Both the position numbers and the translations under genes were made by a program. DNA of 64,000 nt from assembly GCA_030144725.1 (NCBI GenBank), contig JASKMD010000025.1, positions 8,362,033-8,426,032 of the forward strand. The letters run 5' to 3'. Source of the stretch: Haematococcus lacustris. Taxonomy: Eukaryota; Chlorophyta; Chlorophyceae; Chlamydomonadales; Haematococcaceae. Every line of letters begins with the position of its first letter. Position 1 is the stretch's first letter. The notes below the pieces were generated by a model. It was not told the origin of the DNA. It searched no databases and saw only the letters and a program-made list of their open reading frames with translations. Below are positions 23,176 to 34,950 of the stretch, piece by piece.

Positions 23176-23363
23176 GATGAGGATAACTGCAACACCGAAC
23201 CTGTTCCGGGTTTGTAAACGACCGAGGCCGAAGCAGTTCCGAGTGAACGCTCGAGACCGACGCCAGGGGCCGGAGGCCCCTGGCGGAGGTCGAGAGCGTT
23301 CACGAGGAACTGCGAGGCCGAGGTCGTTTACAAACCCGGAAAAGGTGAGGCGTTGCAGTTAAC
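23176..23363. repeat. Hairpin element H, copy 1
   Basis: Near-palindrome with two ~80-bp arms (TTCCGGGTTTGTAAACGACC ... GGTCGTTTACAAACCCGGAA) meeting at GGGGCCGGAGGCCCC. Ends are GATAACTGCAAC and GTTGCAGTTAAC. It always lies just left of family A. Confidence 0.85.
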
Positions 23364-25185
23364 TTGTATAACTTCAATTTACAGAGGCGATAAATCGATT
23401 CTGAGCTCGGCGGAGCCGAGCTGATCATTGTCTTTAGTGTAACATTTGAGGTCATTCTTTGTTTGTTGTTTGGTGAAGGTCATTCGTTGCTGTGGCGCGC
23501 GCAATAGACGTGGCACTAGTGGCGTTCTTCTACGAGAATGGAGCGGCGGCGACAATGACGGCGACGACGTGGGCACCAAACCTGAAATCGGTGAGCTCGA
23601 AGTTCACTATTGCCGAGATGGTGCGGCTTGCCACGCACCAGCATGGTCTCACTGAAATCGCCATCGGCAAACACCCCTCCGATTTGCTCGTAGGGACACC
23701 CGCTAGCCATCCAGCGCCCTTGTGGAGGTCACAACGTAGCGTTCTTGTGGAGTTCACGTTCTTGTGGATAACATGTTTACTCAGCGGGCCGCCGCCTCCG
23801 CCGCCACTTCAAGTGCCCAGCTACAGCCGCCACTTCCTTGTCCCAATGTTGCTATCGTAACTATTAACGTAGGTGTTTCCTCAACCGTGTAGGCGCTGTG
23901 ACCATCTTTTTGGTCGCTAGGGCAGCCGTGCTATTGCCATTGCCATAGCTGCTAGGGCTAGCAGTAATCAGGGCAGCAACATGTGCCTGCGCAATTGTAT
24001 TTGTGTGCATTCATGTTTGCCACATCATGTTGTTTTGTCTCTTGCAGAGTTGCTGACGCTAATGCTTTTGGCCTATCATCAAGTCAAACAGAACTTCAAG
24101 CTTAGTCAGGTCAGTGAGCACACTCTTGTGTGCCCCTTGGGGAGGGTGGGCAGATCCCGGTGGTATGGAGTCTTACATTGTGCATGATGGCTGCCAAAAC
24201 CCTCTTTGATGTCCTTGTTTGATGTCCTTGTTTGCAGGAGCTCAAATCACTTATCCATTGCGGCTACCAATGTGGGGTTACTTTTGAGGTGGCTTCCGTG
24301 CTACCAATACCAAGTAATGTTGTTGCAGGCGCTGAGGGTGGCGCACATCACACAGGTGGTGATCTTGATGCTCCCAGCCTGCCCACCGCCCCAGCTCAGG
24401 CTACCACCACCTTCACCATCTTCACCACCTCCCAGTCCTGCCATTCTCTCTTAGATAGCGTTGTTGTCCCTCACCAGCCTTTGGAATGCCACGCATGATG
24501 CATGGCATGGCACTACTCATGTCTCGGCTACTGCATAGTCATCTGTTTGTCATGTTGTGTTGCAAGTGGTGTTCATGGTGCCGTGTATTAGGCGGGGCTT
24601 CCTCTTCTATGGGGTGAAGCGCATGCAAGTTAGCTTTGCTATGATGGAGTGCATGCGAATGCATAGATGAATTGCATGATGAAGAAATGAAGGGCATGGG
24701 CGCATAAATTGCATGAGGTACACGGAGGTGCAAAGCGCGTGATATGAGGATCGGCTTAGCGGTTGGCTATAAATGGCGGTTGGCTATAATTGACGGTTGG
24801 CTATAATCGGCAGTTGGCTATAACTGGCGGTTGCTAGAATTGGCGGTTGCTATAGGCCCTATTCGCGGTCGCAATAATAAAAAATTCGTATTTATTGCCC
24901 TAACCGCTGCACTTTTTGGCCGCCAGCCTCACTGACTGGGGCATTCGGGCTTATGAGCGCGCATCGCTATTGCAGAGCAACTCCTTTGCCCTTCGCGGTG
25001 CTAAAGAGCGAGAAAGGACGCCATTTTTCGAGGTTTGTTGGGCAGTTGGTGAGCAATAATTCGTATTCATTAGCGCCTTTTCGAAAGGGCCTTCATGAAT
25101 ACGAACTATTGCCCATCAACTGTCTGGTAGTTAGGCGAAGTATCTGCCTCGTCAGCCACCGTCATCCGCGTCGACGGGTAGAAAG

Positions 25186-25482
25186 ATGGACCAAGGCACC
25201 ATCGACTTGGCCCACGGAATGGTGTGCGCATTCCTTAGAAGAGCAGGGCAGGACCCAGCAACCATGGAGCCGCAAGCACCGCATCAGCAAGTGGCACAGG
25301 CGCATTTGGCCCAGCAGGCTCAGGCGCAGCAGGCTCAGGCGCAGCAGGCTCAGGTGCAGCAGGCTCAAGCTCAGCAGGCGCTGGCCCAGCAGGCTGAAGC
25401 GCAGCTGGCTCAAGCACAGCAGGCGCTGGCCCAGCAGGCTCAAGCGCAGCAGGCTCAAGCACAGCAGGCTCTGGCCCTGTAG
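25186..25482 (+). CDS. Possible second Harbinger ORF, Gln/Ala repeat protein
   Basis: Opens MDQGTIDLAHGMVCAFLRRA and turns into AQQAQ repeats, diverging from the transposase. Harbinger elements usually carry a second Myb/SANT DNA-binding gene. No SANT helices are visible here, so this may be a decayed remnant or an unrelated frame. Confidence 0.3.
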   Translation: MDQGTIDLAHGMVCAFLRRAGQDPATMEPQAPHQQVAQAHLAQQAQAQQAQAQQAQVQQAQAQQALAQQAEAQLAQAQQALAQQAQAQQAQAQQALAL

Positions 25483-25733
25483 GCTCAAGCGCAGCAGGCT
25501 CAAGCGCAGCAGGCGCTAGCCCAACAGGCGCAGCAGGCCGCGGCGCTGGCCCAACAAGTGCGCCCGGCGTTGGTGCTGCCTCTAAAGCCTCAGCCACCTG
25601 ATGCACCCTCCACAACCAATGATGACAAGGAGTGCTCTGACGACGAAGACGACGAAGAGGCTTTTTTGCCCAGGGGGTTGGACTACGGCGTGAATGGGCA
25701 TGACCTTGTGGGATGAATGTAGACATGGGCATG

Positions 25734-26000
25734 TGTAACAGTTGTACGGCGCATGCAAGTGTGATGCTGGCCATAAGGTACTCTGAACCCTGAAAAGGGA
25801 ACAGTGGGTTCACAGCCCAACGAGCTACCCCGCTCTAAGCTCGTGTACATGGCATTTAGGCTAGGTCATCCTGTGGGGTGCGTGGTTGACGATTCCCGCA
25901 CGTTACATTGGTTTCCGACCGATGTTTCGCCAAGTGCTTCGGCTTGTACTAGCGGATAGCGGATGACATCGTATGGTATGTGCGATTCCCGCACGTTACA
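25734..26000 (+). mobile_element. Collapsed LTR retrotransposon remnant inside Harbinger
   Basis: A 174-bp LTR (25734-25907, TGTAACAG...GCACGTTACA) is followed by the primer-binding-site-like TTGGTTTCCGACCGATG, about 55 bp of leader, and then only the last ~20 bp of a second LTR. Five-base duplications GCATG flank it (25729-25733 and 26001-26005). It is a target-flanked insertion that lost nearly all internal DNA and most of one LTR. Confidence 0.8.
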
Positions 26001-26141
26001 GCATGGGAATGTGCAGTGCCCCCTGCAGTGACCCCTGCAGTGAATGTGGACCTAGACATGGACATGGACCTAGACATGGGCCTTGATATCTTGTCGAGCT
26101 TCTCGTCTAGCTTCGTCGGGTACTATGTGTATGCAACAGCC

Positions 26142-27306
26142 TTACATGGAAAGCCTTTGCACCACTGCATCACGAACAGCATTCCCATGGGCACTCCTCC
26201 TTAGTAGTGGAGGTGGGTCTGGTGAACCAAACATGCCTACTCCCGCAGCTCCCACCACTTCCTCTCCACCCTGAGCCCCACCGTTGGGCAGAACATCATC
26301 AAACATAGCATTGTAGGCACGCAATAAGACCTGAAACTCATGATCATCTACAGGCGCTGGCTCTCCCCGTACCTCCACAAGATTGTGCAAGATGAAGCAA
26401 GCCACAATCATGGTGCTTATGAATGGCATGGTGACATCATTCTCACGTAGCAATACCCGCCACCTCATCTTCAACCTACCGAACGCCCTCTCAACCTTGC
26501 CACGTGCTTTGCTGTGCAACGAATTGAACCGGGTCTTGCGTGGGCACCTGGCAGCAATGGTGTCCTTGTATGCTGGTAGCACAAAGGTGTGGCATGCATA
26601 AGCTGAGTCTGCCAAAATGGTCATGGGCATGGCCGTGCCCTGCACTGGCTTTCTAGCAGACCATAGCAACTGACCTAGCCAGCTGGCACCTTGCAAGCCC
26701 TGTCCAAGCTCACTTTCAGCAAAAGCCCTTGCATCATGCACACTACCTGGGTTGCCTACTTCAACAGCTACCCACCGCCCCTCACCGTTGCACACGGCTT
26801 GCACGTTCAAAGAGCAAAAACCCTTCCTATTGTACAAAGCCTGCAAACCAAGGTGCTTCACAGCCACATGTGTGCCATCTACAGCGGCAAAACACTGAGG
26901 GAGCCCATTGGCAGCTGTCATGAACTCGGTTGCGCTCGACTGCAGCTGCTCAATGGTGCTGGGCATCTGAATCATCCCACCCAGCTGAGCGACAATGGCT
27001 GCACATACTTCATGCACAGCTTCGTGCACGGTGCTGTGACCCCTGCCCATGTCATCAGCAACGACTTGCATTGTTGACCCGGACGCAAGGTACCTGAGCG
27101 CCATCGCCAAGCGTTGCCCGGTACTTTGCTGACGCGTCTTGACTAGGGGGCGCAGTTGGCCCTTAAGCCAATCAAATGTCCCACGTCCCATCCGAAACAT
27201 CCTGACGTAGGATGCGTCGTCGAACATCCGTTCGCCATACACATCGACCGCTTTGACAACGGTGCTGTAGAAGTCTCGGGAGCGAGGTCGGATGACCCAT
27301 CGCCGC
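26142..27306 (-). CDS. Harbinger (PIF-like) DDE transposase
   Basis: Cuts and pastes the host element; HARBI1/DDE_Tnp_4 family. The main exon runs from an acceptor at about 27307 to the stop at 26142 without lesions. It reads RRWVIRPRSRDFYSTV, then RMFRMGRGTFDWLKGQL, a helix-turn-helix-like stretch (MQVVADDMGRGHSTVHEAV), CFAAVDGTHVAVKH (first catalytic Asp), GNPGSVHDARAFAES, ILADSAYAC (second Asp) and GKVERAFGRLKMRWRVL (Glu). A small first exon ending in a GTGAGA donor near 27390 would add a short N-terminus in frame; acidic EEEEAALQRRR sequence in another frame upstream hints that the exon is longer or shifted. All catalytic positions are present, so the element may be active. Confidence 0.88.
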
Positions 27307-27764
27307 CTGCAGGGAGGGCCATTCGTAGTGGGTCTTGGTTATCATTAAAGATGAGCTGGGCGGGCGGCTAGACATGTGCAACATGTCTCACCGCTGGTGC
27401 AAACTCCGCTGAGAATGAAGCATGATGATGAGCCGAACCTCAGCATTCTTTCGTCTGCATCTTCATCATCACGGCGCCGCTGTAATGCCGCTTCCTCCTC
27501 TTCCAATGCCTCCTCTTCTGAATCCTCCCACTCCAGCGCGGAAAACAGCACAGGCGACCACCAGCCGCCCCCGGCTAGCACAAGCGTCAAGTTCGTTATA
27601 ACGGACACAACTGCTAGATACTTAATAAATTCAAACTATTAATAAAACCGCGACCGCGAATAGGGCCATAATTGGCGGTTGGCTATAATTGGCGGTTGGC
27701 TGTAATTGACGGTTGGCTATAATTGACGGTTGAGACATAATTAGCCGTCGGTTGCCCTTGTTAC

Positions 27765-28108
27765 GATGAGGATAACTGCAACACCGAACCTGTTCCGGGT
27801 TTGTAAACGACCGAGGCCGAAGCAGTTCCGAGTGAACGCTCGAGACCGACGCCAGGGGCCGGAGGCCCCTGGCGGAGGTCGAGAGCGTTCACGAGGAACT
27901 GCGAGGCCGAGGTCGTTTACGATGAGGATAACTGCAACGTCGAACCTTTTCCGGGTTTGTAAACGACCGAGGCCGAAGCAGTTCCGAGTGAACGCTCGAG
28001 ACCGACGCCAGGGGCCGGAGGCCCCTGGCGGAGGTCGAGAGCGTTCACGAGGAACTGCGAGGCCGAGGTCGTTTACAAACCCGGAAAAGGTGAGGCGTTG
28101 CAGTTAAC
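27765..28108. repeat. Two tandem hairpin elements H2 and H3
   Basis: H2 (27765-27920) lacks the last ~30 bp of its right arm and is followed directly by H3 (27921-28108), which is complete. Both match copy 1 closely. The frames across them that look like a repeated Arg-rich protein are by-products of the palindrome. Confidence 0.85.
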
Positions 28109-28112
28109 TTGT

Positions 28113-29865
28113 ATAACTTCAATTTACAGAGGCGATAAAACGATTCTGAGCTCGGCGGAGCCGAGCTGATCATTGCCTTTAGTGTAACATTTGAGGCAGT
28201 CGTTCGATTGTTGCTTGGTGAGGGTCAGTTGTTGTTGTGGATCGCGCTACGGACGAGATACTGGTGGCTTTCTTTGGTTGAATGGAGGACTTGCACGGCG
28301 ATAATGACGTCGACAGCGGTGGCTCCGACCCTGACATTGGTAAGTTCGACCTTCACTATTGCCGAGACGGCCTGCCACGCACGGATTGCGGTCTCACAGA
28401 AATCACCATCTGCCCTCGATTTGCTCGTAGGGACACCCGTGATTCTGCCAGCGCCATTGTGGATGCCACAATGGCTATAGTCAGGTTTCTTGTTTCCTCA
28501 GCGCGTCTCGCCGCCGCCGCCGCCGCCGCTTCAAATGCCCAGCTATCTTGCCCCAAACATTGCCATCGTGACCTTAAGCGTAGGTGCTGCCCCAACCGTG
28601 TATTCGCAGTGGCCGGTTTCTTGGTTCTTAGGGCAGCCGTGCCATTGTTGCAGCTGCCACGGACACAACTGCACAAGTGCTAGGGCCTGGGTTGCTTGGG
28701 TCGCAATAACCAGGGCACCATCATGTGCAACTGTATCCATGTTTTGCAGGTGCACTTGCAGTTGCTCCGTGTGCATTGTGTTTGTCACATCATGTTGCTT
28801 CGTCTACCGCAGGGCCGCTTGGTTGTGGAGCTCATTCTTAGCATGTTGGCGCTAATGCTCATGGCTTATTCAAACATTGCCTCAAAGCTGAGTTAGGTGA
28901 GGGAGCAGATCCTCGTAGCATGCATGACGGCTGTCATTACCCTTTTAGATGTCCTTGTGCGCAGGAGTTGAGGTGAACACATGTCCAATGTTGCGGCAAC
29001 GGTTGGTTGCTCTCAGCCTGCCCTCAGCCCCAGCTCGGGCCACATTGCCAGCTCCTCCACCACTTCTCAGTCCTCCCTCTCTCCCTCTCTCTCTCTCTCC
29101 CTTGGATTGCATTGTTGTTCCCTCATCACCAAGCTTTGGCATGCCATGCACGGTGAAGAGTAATGTTGTTGCTGGCGCTGTTGAGGAGGGCGCACATCAC
29201 ACGGTTGGTGTTGTGCTTGTTGATGCTCTCAGCCCGCCCTCTGCCCAGCTCTGGCTACCTCCATCACCTCTCGGTCCTACCATTCTCTCTATACCTTAGA
29301 TAGCGTTGTTGTCCCTCAAAATCACCAGCCTTTGGCATGCCACGCCTAGTGGAGAACGGCATGGCACCACTCATGTGTCGGCTAGTGCTTAGTCATTTGT
29401 ATGTCACAATGTGTTGCAAGTGGTGTTCATGGTGCCTTGTATTGGGCCGGGCACCCTCTTCTATTGGAGGAACTGGCGATCTCATACAAGCAAGCATCTA
29501 TGCTATGTCAGAATGTATGCATATGCACGTGGTGAATTGCATGATGAATAATTGAAGCGCATGGGCGCATGAATTGCATGAGGTGCAAGGAGGAGTTGCG
29601 TTATTCATGCAACTGCAAGGAACGTGATATGAGGATGGGCCATGTGTATTGCCATGTGGTTGCGACTGAGCGGTTGGCTATAATTGACGGTTGGCTATAA
29701 TTGACGGCTGGCCATAATTGGCGGTTGGCTATAATTGACGGTTGCCTATAATTGACGGTTAGGACATAATTGACGGTTAGTAACATAATTGGGCGTCGGT
29801 TGCCTTTGTTACAGCCTTTTAAAATGCGGGCAGAAACCGTTTAGATCCGGGTAAATTGAAGTTAT
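28113..29865. mobile_element. Family A, copy 2 (diverged, complete)
   Basis: Both termini are present: ATAACTTCAATTTAC at the left and its inverse GTAAATTGAAGTTAT at the right. Internal sequence is clearly diverged from copies 1, 3 and 4. Tandem TTGACGGTTGGCTATAA units lie near the right end. No coding region. Confidence 0.75.
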
Positions 29866-30379
29866 AAACCCGGAAAAGGTGAGGCGTTGCAGTTAACTTG
29901 TATAACTTCAATTTACAGAGGCGATAAATCGATTCTGAGCTCGGCGGAGCCGAGCTGATCATTGTCTTTAGTGTAACATTTGAGGTCATTCTTTGTTTGT
30001 TGTTTGGTGAAGGTCATTCGTTGCTGTGGCGCGCGCAATAGACGTGGCACTAGTGGCGTTCTTCTACGAGAATGGAGCGGCGGCGACAATGACGGCGACG
30101 ACGTGGGCACCAAACCTGAAATCGGTGAGCTCGAAGTTCACTATTGCCGAGATGGTGCGGCTTGCCACGCACCAGCATGGTCTCACTGAAATCGCCATCG
30201 GCAAACACCCCTCCGATTTGCTCGTAGGGACACCCGCTAGCCATCCAGCGCCCTTGTGGAGGTCACAACGTAGCGTTCTTGTGGAGTTCACGTTCTTGTG
30301 GATAACATGTTTACTCAGCGGGCCGCCGCCTCCGCCGCCACTTCAAGTGCCCAGCACTCACACAAATTAGCAGCGGCTC

Positions 30380-31110
30380 CCGCGCTGGAGCCAATGGTTT
30401 CAGCGCGGGAGCCGGTGGTTTCTGCGCGGGAGCCGGTGGTTTCTGCGCGGGAGCCGGTGGTTTCTGCGCGGGAGCCGATGGTTTCTGCGCGGGAGCCGGT
30501 GGCTACTGCGCGGGAGCTAATGACTACCGCGCTGGAGCTATTGGCTACCGCGCTGGAGCATATAGCTACCGCGCTGGAGCCATTGGCTACCGCGCTTGAG
30601 GTAATGACTACCGCGATGGAGCCAATGGCTACCGCGCTGGAGCTAATGACTACCGCGCTGGGGCCAATGGCTACCGCGCTGGAGCTAATGACTACTGCGA
30701 TGGAGCCAATGGCTACCGCGCTGGAGCTAATAGCTACCGCGCTGGAGCCATTTGCTACCGAGCTGGAGCTAATGACTACCGCGCTGGAGCCAATGGCTAC
30801 CGCGCTGGAGCTAATGACTACCGCGATGGAGCCAATGGCTACCGCGCTGGAGGTAATAGCTACCGCGCTGTAGCTAATTGCTACCGCGCTGGAGCTAATA
30901 GTTACCGCGCTGTAGCCAATCCCTACCGCGCTGGAGCTAATGATTACCGCGCTGAAGCTAATAACTACCGCGCCGGAGCTAACAACTACCGCGCTGGTGC
31001 CAATGTCTACCGCCTTGGAGGTAATGGCTACCGCGCTGGAGGTAATGGCTACCGTGCTGAAGCTTGTGACTACTGCGCAGGTGCCTATGGCTACTGCGCT
31101 GGAGGTAATA
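30380..31110. repeat. Left subterminal repeats of CACTC transposon
   Basis: About 33 units of 21 bp, first TTTCTGCGCGGGAGCCGGTGG, then GCTACCGCGCTGGAGCTAATG. Such subterminal arrays are transposase-binding sites in CACTA elements; that role is inferred here. Confidence 0.85.
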
Positions 31111-31675
31111 GCGATTGTGTCCTTGCAACGTCATTGTGTTTCTGCACTTGTGTACCATGCCCTAGGGCAACGCTGTTTCTCTGTTCCCTTTATTTCTCTA
31201 TCGTTTGTTGTGTGGCTTGTTGTGACAGCGGTTATTGCTGATGTTGATGGTCAACCTACGGTTGTTTAATGTTGCTGTGTTGATGCAAGGCCAGGTTGAT
31301 GCCTCAAGCGTATGTCCACCCTTAATGAAGTCCGTGTAAACCTTAACTCATGTTGCCTGTGTCTATGGCTCATTTCAATGGCTCATCTTAATCAATGTAA
31401 TCATATCTGGATGATAGGATTCTGACTATTACTGTGCACCTTACACTCGTCATCATGCTCATGTATCAGCATCAGAGACATGAACAACGACAACATCATG
31501 AGCGGCAACGAGATCATGACCAGCTGGCCTGGCATCAGCACACCAACATCACCACACATGACAACATCAACGACAGCATGACGCACACCTGCATTGGCTC
31601 TATGTGTACCTTGTTGTGCAAGGCGTGATGATGTGCAATGGCTATTGATCTGTTGGCGCCCTACACAACCCCCTA

Positions 31676-32830
31676 CTACTGTCCCTTGCGGCGCTTAGCC
31701 TGTGGAGCCTCCCCCTCACCCCCTGCCCCAGCACCCTGCTGCCCGTTGCCCCTGCCTCTGCCCCTGCCCCCGCCTCTGCCCCTGCCACCGCCCCTGCCTC
31801 TGCCGCTGCCAGTGCCACTGCCACTGCCCCTGCCCCCCTTCCTAGCCTGGCCTTCGCTCCTGCTTGCAGCTGGCTTGTCCACCTTCTTGGCCCCACCCTT
31901 CTCCTCACCCGCAGCTGGACCACCCTGTACCGCTGCTGCTGGTACCGCCGTGGCAGCCCCCCCCTGGGCCACCTCTGCTGCAGCTTTGGCTGCCTTAGCA
32001 GCCCTGGCCTCAGCCGTTTTCTGCCGCTTCAACTTAGCCGCACGTGCCTCTACTGCTGCCTTCCAAGCAGCTATCAGCTGGACCTGCCTCTTCCTGATGT
32101 CATCCAAGGGGCCGTTGAAGCGGTCCTGCCACAGCCTGTCCGTCTCCAATTGGGCAACCGGCTCGTATGGCTCAGGGGGCACCATGCTGCCACCAGCTTC
32201 GGTCTTCCAAATAGGCCACTTGTCCTTATTCTTGAAGTCGGCCTCTGTTGTAGGCATGGCTGCGCCGTCGATGATCTTGCCCATCTGCCTGACCAAAGTG
32301 GTGGTGTTCTCCACAAAGCACACACTGCCATAGAAGTGGGCACGGGCGGAGGCTGTGCCTGGTCGGCCCTCAGCGCCAGCGTGAATGGTCACCCCCGTCA
32401 TGCCCAATGCCTGACCCGGCTGCAGCTCAACCTCAATCACCTCCAGAGCAGTCAGTGTGCTCAACTTCTCCTCCAGCTCTGGCAGCAAAGCCTCGTTCAC
32501 ATGCCCATCATCGTCCGGCATGACAGCGTTCCAGAACGGGGCGAACAGCTTCACCAGCTCGTGGCTGTAAGGGATGAGGAGGATGCTGACCAGCTGCATG
32601 GCGATGATGAGCACCATGCCCTCACGACCAAACACCTTGAACCTGGGTGTTGAGGCATGGGGGTTTGCCTGCCCTGAGGATGTGCCAGCAGGGTCGGGAG
32701 TGAGGGTGGGGCCTCTGGGGGCTGCTGCGGTAGGGCGGGGTGCACCAGCTGCCCCCTCAGCCACAGATGTGGCCACTGCGGAAGAGGGGGGGTGGGGAAT
32801 GCCTGCTGCTCCCGCTGCTGCTGCTCCTGC

Positions 32831-32876
<46 letters not shown>

Positions 32877-34381
32877 CTTGCTGCTGTCGCCCCTGCTGCT
32901 GCTGGTGCTTCCTCTGGTGCTGCTGCTGCTGATGCTGATTCTGCTGCTGCTACTGCTGCTGCTGTTGCTGCTTCCACCGGTGCTGCTGTTGCTGCTGCCG
33001 CTGCCGCTGCAGCCGGGTTTGGTGACGCCCCAGAGATAGGGACAGTGGGTGGTGTGGCGACACCTGCAAATGACACTGCTGCTGCTGCTGCTGCTGATGC
33101 TAGAGCTTCCAATGCAGCCGTCGGCGAAGTAGCTGTTGGGGCCAGTGGGAGGGGCTGAGTCACTTTTGCCTCCTGCGCAGCACCAAGCAATCCTGTTGTT
33201 GCTGTCTCACCCTGGGCTGGGCAGGGTAGGGCAGCAGCAGGGCGACCGGGCAGCCATCAGGATAGGGCAGCAGCAGGGCATCAAGGCAGCTGATCAGGGT
33301 AGGGCAGCGGCAGGGTATCAGGGCAGACGGTCATGGTAGGGCAGCAGCAGGGCAGCCTATCACCCATCAGGGCGTCTGTGTCCTTACCCAGGGAGTGGCA
33401 ATCTCCTTGGGGCTCACATCCACATGTAAAGCTTGAGGGCGTACCAACCCTGTGGGCCCCTTTGGGTTCAGCTTAAACCCCCCTGGCGTGACAACCCTTG
33501 AGTTCAGGTAGTCATTGGCCAGGATGGTGCCGCCACGCAGTGGGCAAGGGGACAGCTGCTGGGCGCACGCCTGAAAAGAATGTAAGTGAAACCACACATG
33601 GTAAGATGCATTTGATGTCGTGATCCACTTGCTCCATTTGAGGGACGCCACTCAGGTGATCACCGCGCAAGAGATATGTGTCACCTGCTCTAGTGACGCG
33701 TGTGCTAGCTCTGGTGACAGTGGTAGGGTTAGGGTTAGGGTTAGGGTTATGGTTAGGGTTAGGGTTAGGGTTAGGGTTAGGGTTAGGGTTAGGGTTAGGG
33801 TTAGGGTTAGGGTTAGGGTTGCCCAAACCACAAGTCTACCTGTAGCTTTGTCAAGTACTTCTTGGTCACTTCTATTGCCAGCAGGTGGCGTGTCTTGTCC
33901 TCATCTGACAGTTTGTTGAAGAGCCCCCAGCTAAACGGGTCGTTCAAGGCTGCCATGGTCACATCGTCTGGCAGGGTGCCATCCTCATTGGCTGTGGTGA
34001 AGTACAGCTGGAGGCGCTGACCGGTGCCAAAGTCTGTGCCAACCTGCAAACAAACACAACATGTGCAAACATGTTACGGGCTAGTATCAAGATTGACATG
34101 TGGGTTAGGGGTTGCACGGCAGCCTTTCCACTCTTACAATAACACAACATTGTGATGCGTTGAACTAGATATCGCTGCTGTGTGGCACATTATCTGTTGT
34201 GCTGTGTACTTACGTAGCTGTCGCCCTCACGTACAAATTCACCCTGGGCGTCCACCTTGCTCTTTTCGAAGATGACAGCGCCGTGGTCCTTCAGCGTCAC
34301 CATGGCCCACACCTCCAGCTCGCCCGCCACGTACTCGCGTCTCAGCTCAATGATGCCGCTATGCTCCCGCGCTGAAGCCAT
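31676..34381 (-). CDS. Unrecognised four-exon gene carried by CACTC transposon
   Basis: I do not recognise the protein. Four exons, all phase 0 with good GT/AG borders: 34214-34381, 33840-34043, 33388-33570, 31676-33172; about 683 residues. Its start codon (34381) lies inside the right subterminal repeat. Exons 1-3 look globular: ELEVWAMVTLKDHGAVIFEK; GQRLQLYFTTANEDGTLPDD with DPFSWGLFNKLSDEDKTRHL; GGTILANDYLNSRVVTPGGF. Exon 4 begins with ~150 residues of Ala-rich low complexity, then a hydrophobic segment (GMVLIIAMQLVSILLIPY), a folded-looking stretch (ALEVIEVELQPGQALGMTGV, FYGSVCFVENTTTLVRQMG), a basic coiled-coil-like helix and an RG-rich tail ending in KRRKGQ. It could be a transposon-borne DNA-binding or accessory protein, or a captured host gene. 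No frameshifts were seen. Confidence 0.7.
33724..33820. repeat. Interstitial (TTAGGG)n tract in transposon gene intron
   Basis: About 16 TTAGGG units, one variant (TTATGG), in the intron between exons 33840-34043 and 33388-33570, starting about 20 bp inside the intron from its donor. On the transcript strand it reads CCCTAA. Confidence 0.95.
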
Positions 34382-34950
34382 AGTGCTACAGCGCGGGAGA
34401 CGCTATGCTCCCACGCTGAAGCCATAGTGCTACAGCGCGTGAGCCGCTATGCTCCCGCGCTGAAGCCATAGTGCTACAGCGCGTAAGCCGCTATGCTCCC
34501 ACGCTGAAGCCACCGTGCTCCAGCGCGGGAGCCGCATTGCTCCCGCGCTGAAGCCACCGTGCTCCAGCGCGGGAGCCGCATTGCTCCCGCGCTGAAGCCA
34601 CCGTGCTCCAGCGCGGGAGCCGCATTGCTCCCGCGCTGAAGCCACCGTGCTCCAGCGCGGGAGCCGCATTGCTCCCGCGCTGAAGCCACCGTGCTCCAGC
34701 GCGGGAGCCGCATTGCTCCCGCGCTGAAGCCGCCGTGCTCCAGCGCGGGAGCCGCATTGCTCCCGCGCTGAAGCCACCGTGCTTCAGCGCGGGAGCCGCA
34801 TTGCTCCCGCGCTGTAGCACGATGGCTTCAGCGCGGGAGCCGCATTGCTCCCGCGCTGAAGCTACCGTGCTACAGCGCGGGAGCCACATAGCTGCAGCGC
34901 GGGAGCTAATAGCTGCAGCGCGGGAGCCACTGGCTCCAGCGCAGATGACG
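34360..34950. repeat. Right subterminal repeats of CACTC transposon
   Basis: Units of about 44 bp alternating CTCCCGCGCTGAAGC and GCTCCAGCGCGGGAGC, so each unit can fold back. It shares the GCGCGGGAGC core with the left array in both orientations and includes the gene's start codon. Confidence 0.85.

Larger units (their letters stand above)
24855..27667 (-). mobile_element. PIF/Harbinger DNA transposon, 2.8 kb
   Basis: Terminal inverted repeats GGCCCTATTCGCGGTCGC at both ends. The flanking duplication is ATA (24852-24854 and 27668-27670), and the empty site is present in family A copies 3 and 4 (GTTGCTATAATTGG). The TIR sequence, 3-bp target and DDE transposase agree on the superfamily. It contains a collapsed LTR element (25734-26000). 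Confidence 0.93.
23368..27764. mobile_element. Non-autonomous family A, copy 1 (carries a Harbinger)
   Basis: Left terminus ATAACTTCAATTTAC, matching inverted at the right end of copies 2 and 4. There is no long coding capacity. Near the right end are tandem GGCGGTTGGCTATAATT units. The right terminus is lost: the sequence stops at CCCTTGTTAC, where hairpin H2 starts. Interrupted at 24855-27667 by a Harbinger element. Confidence 0.7.

Noticed and set aside
27766..28107. 113-residue Arg-rich repeat protein
   Set aside because: Two tandem copies of hairpin H translated through; coding look comes from the palindrome.
31638..32333. Plus-strand Pro/Leu-rich frame
   Set aside because: Antisense shadow of exon 4 of the spliced transposon gene.
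33724..33820. Chromosome end
   Set aside because: TTAGGG tract is short, internal and flanked by exons of one gene on both sides.
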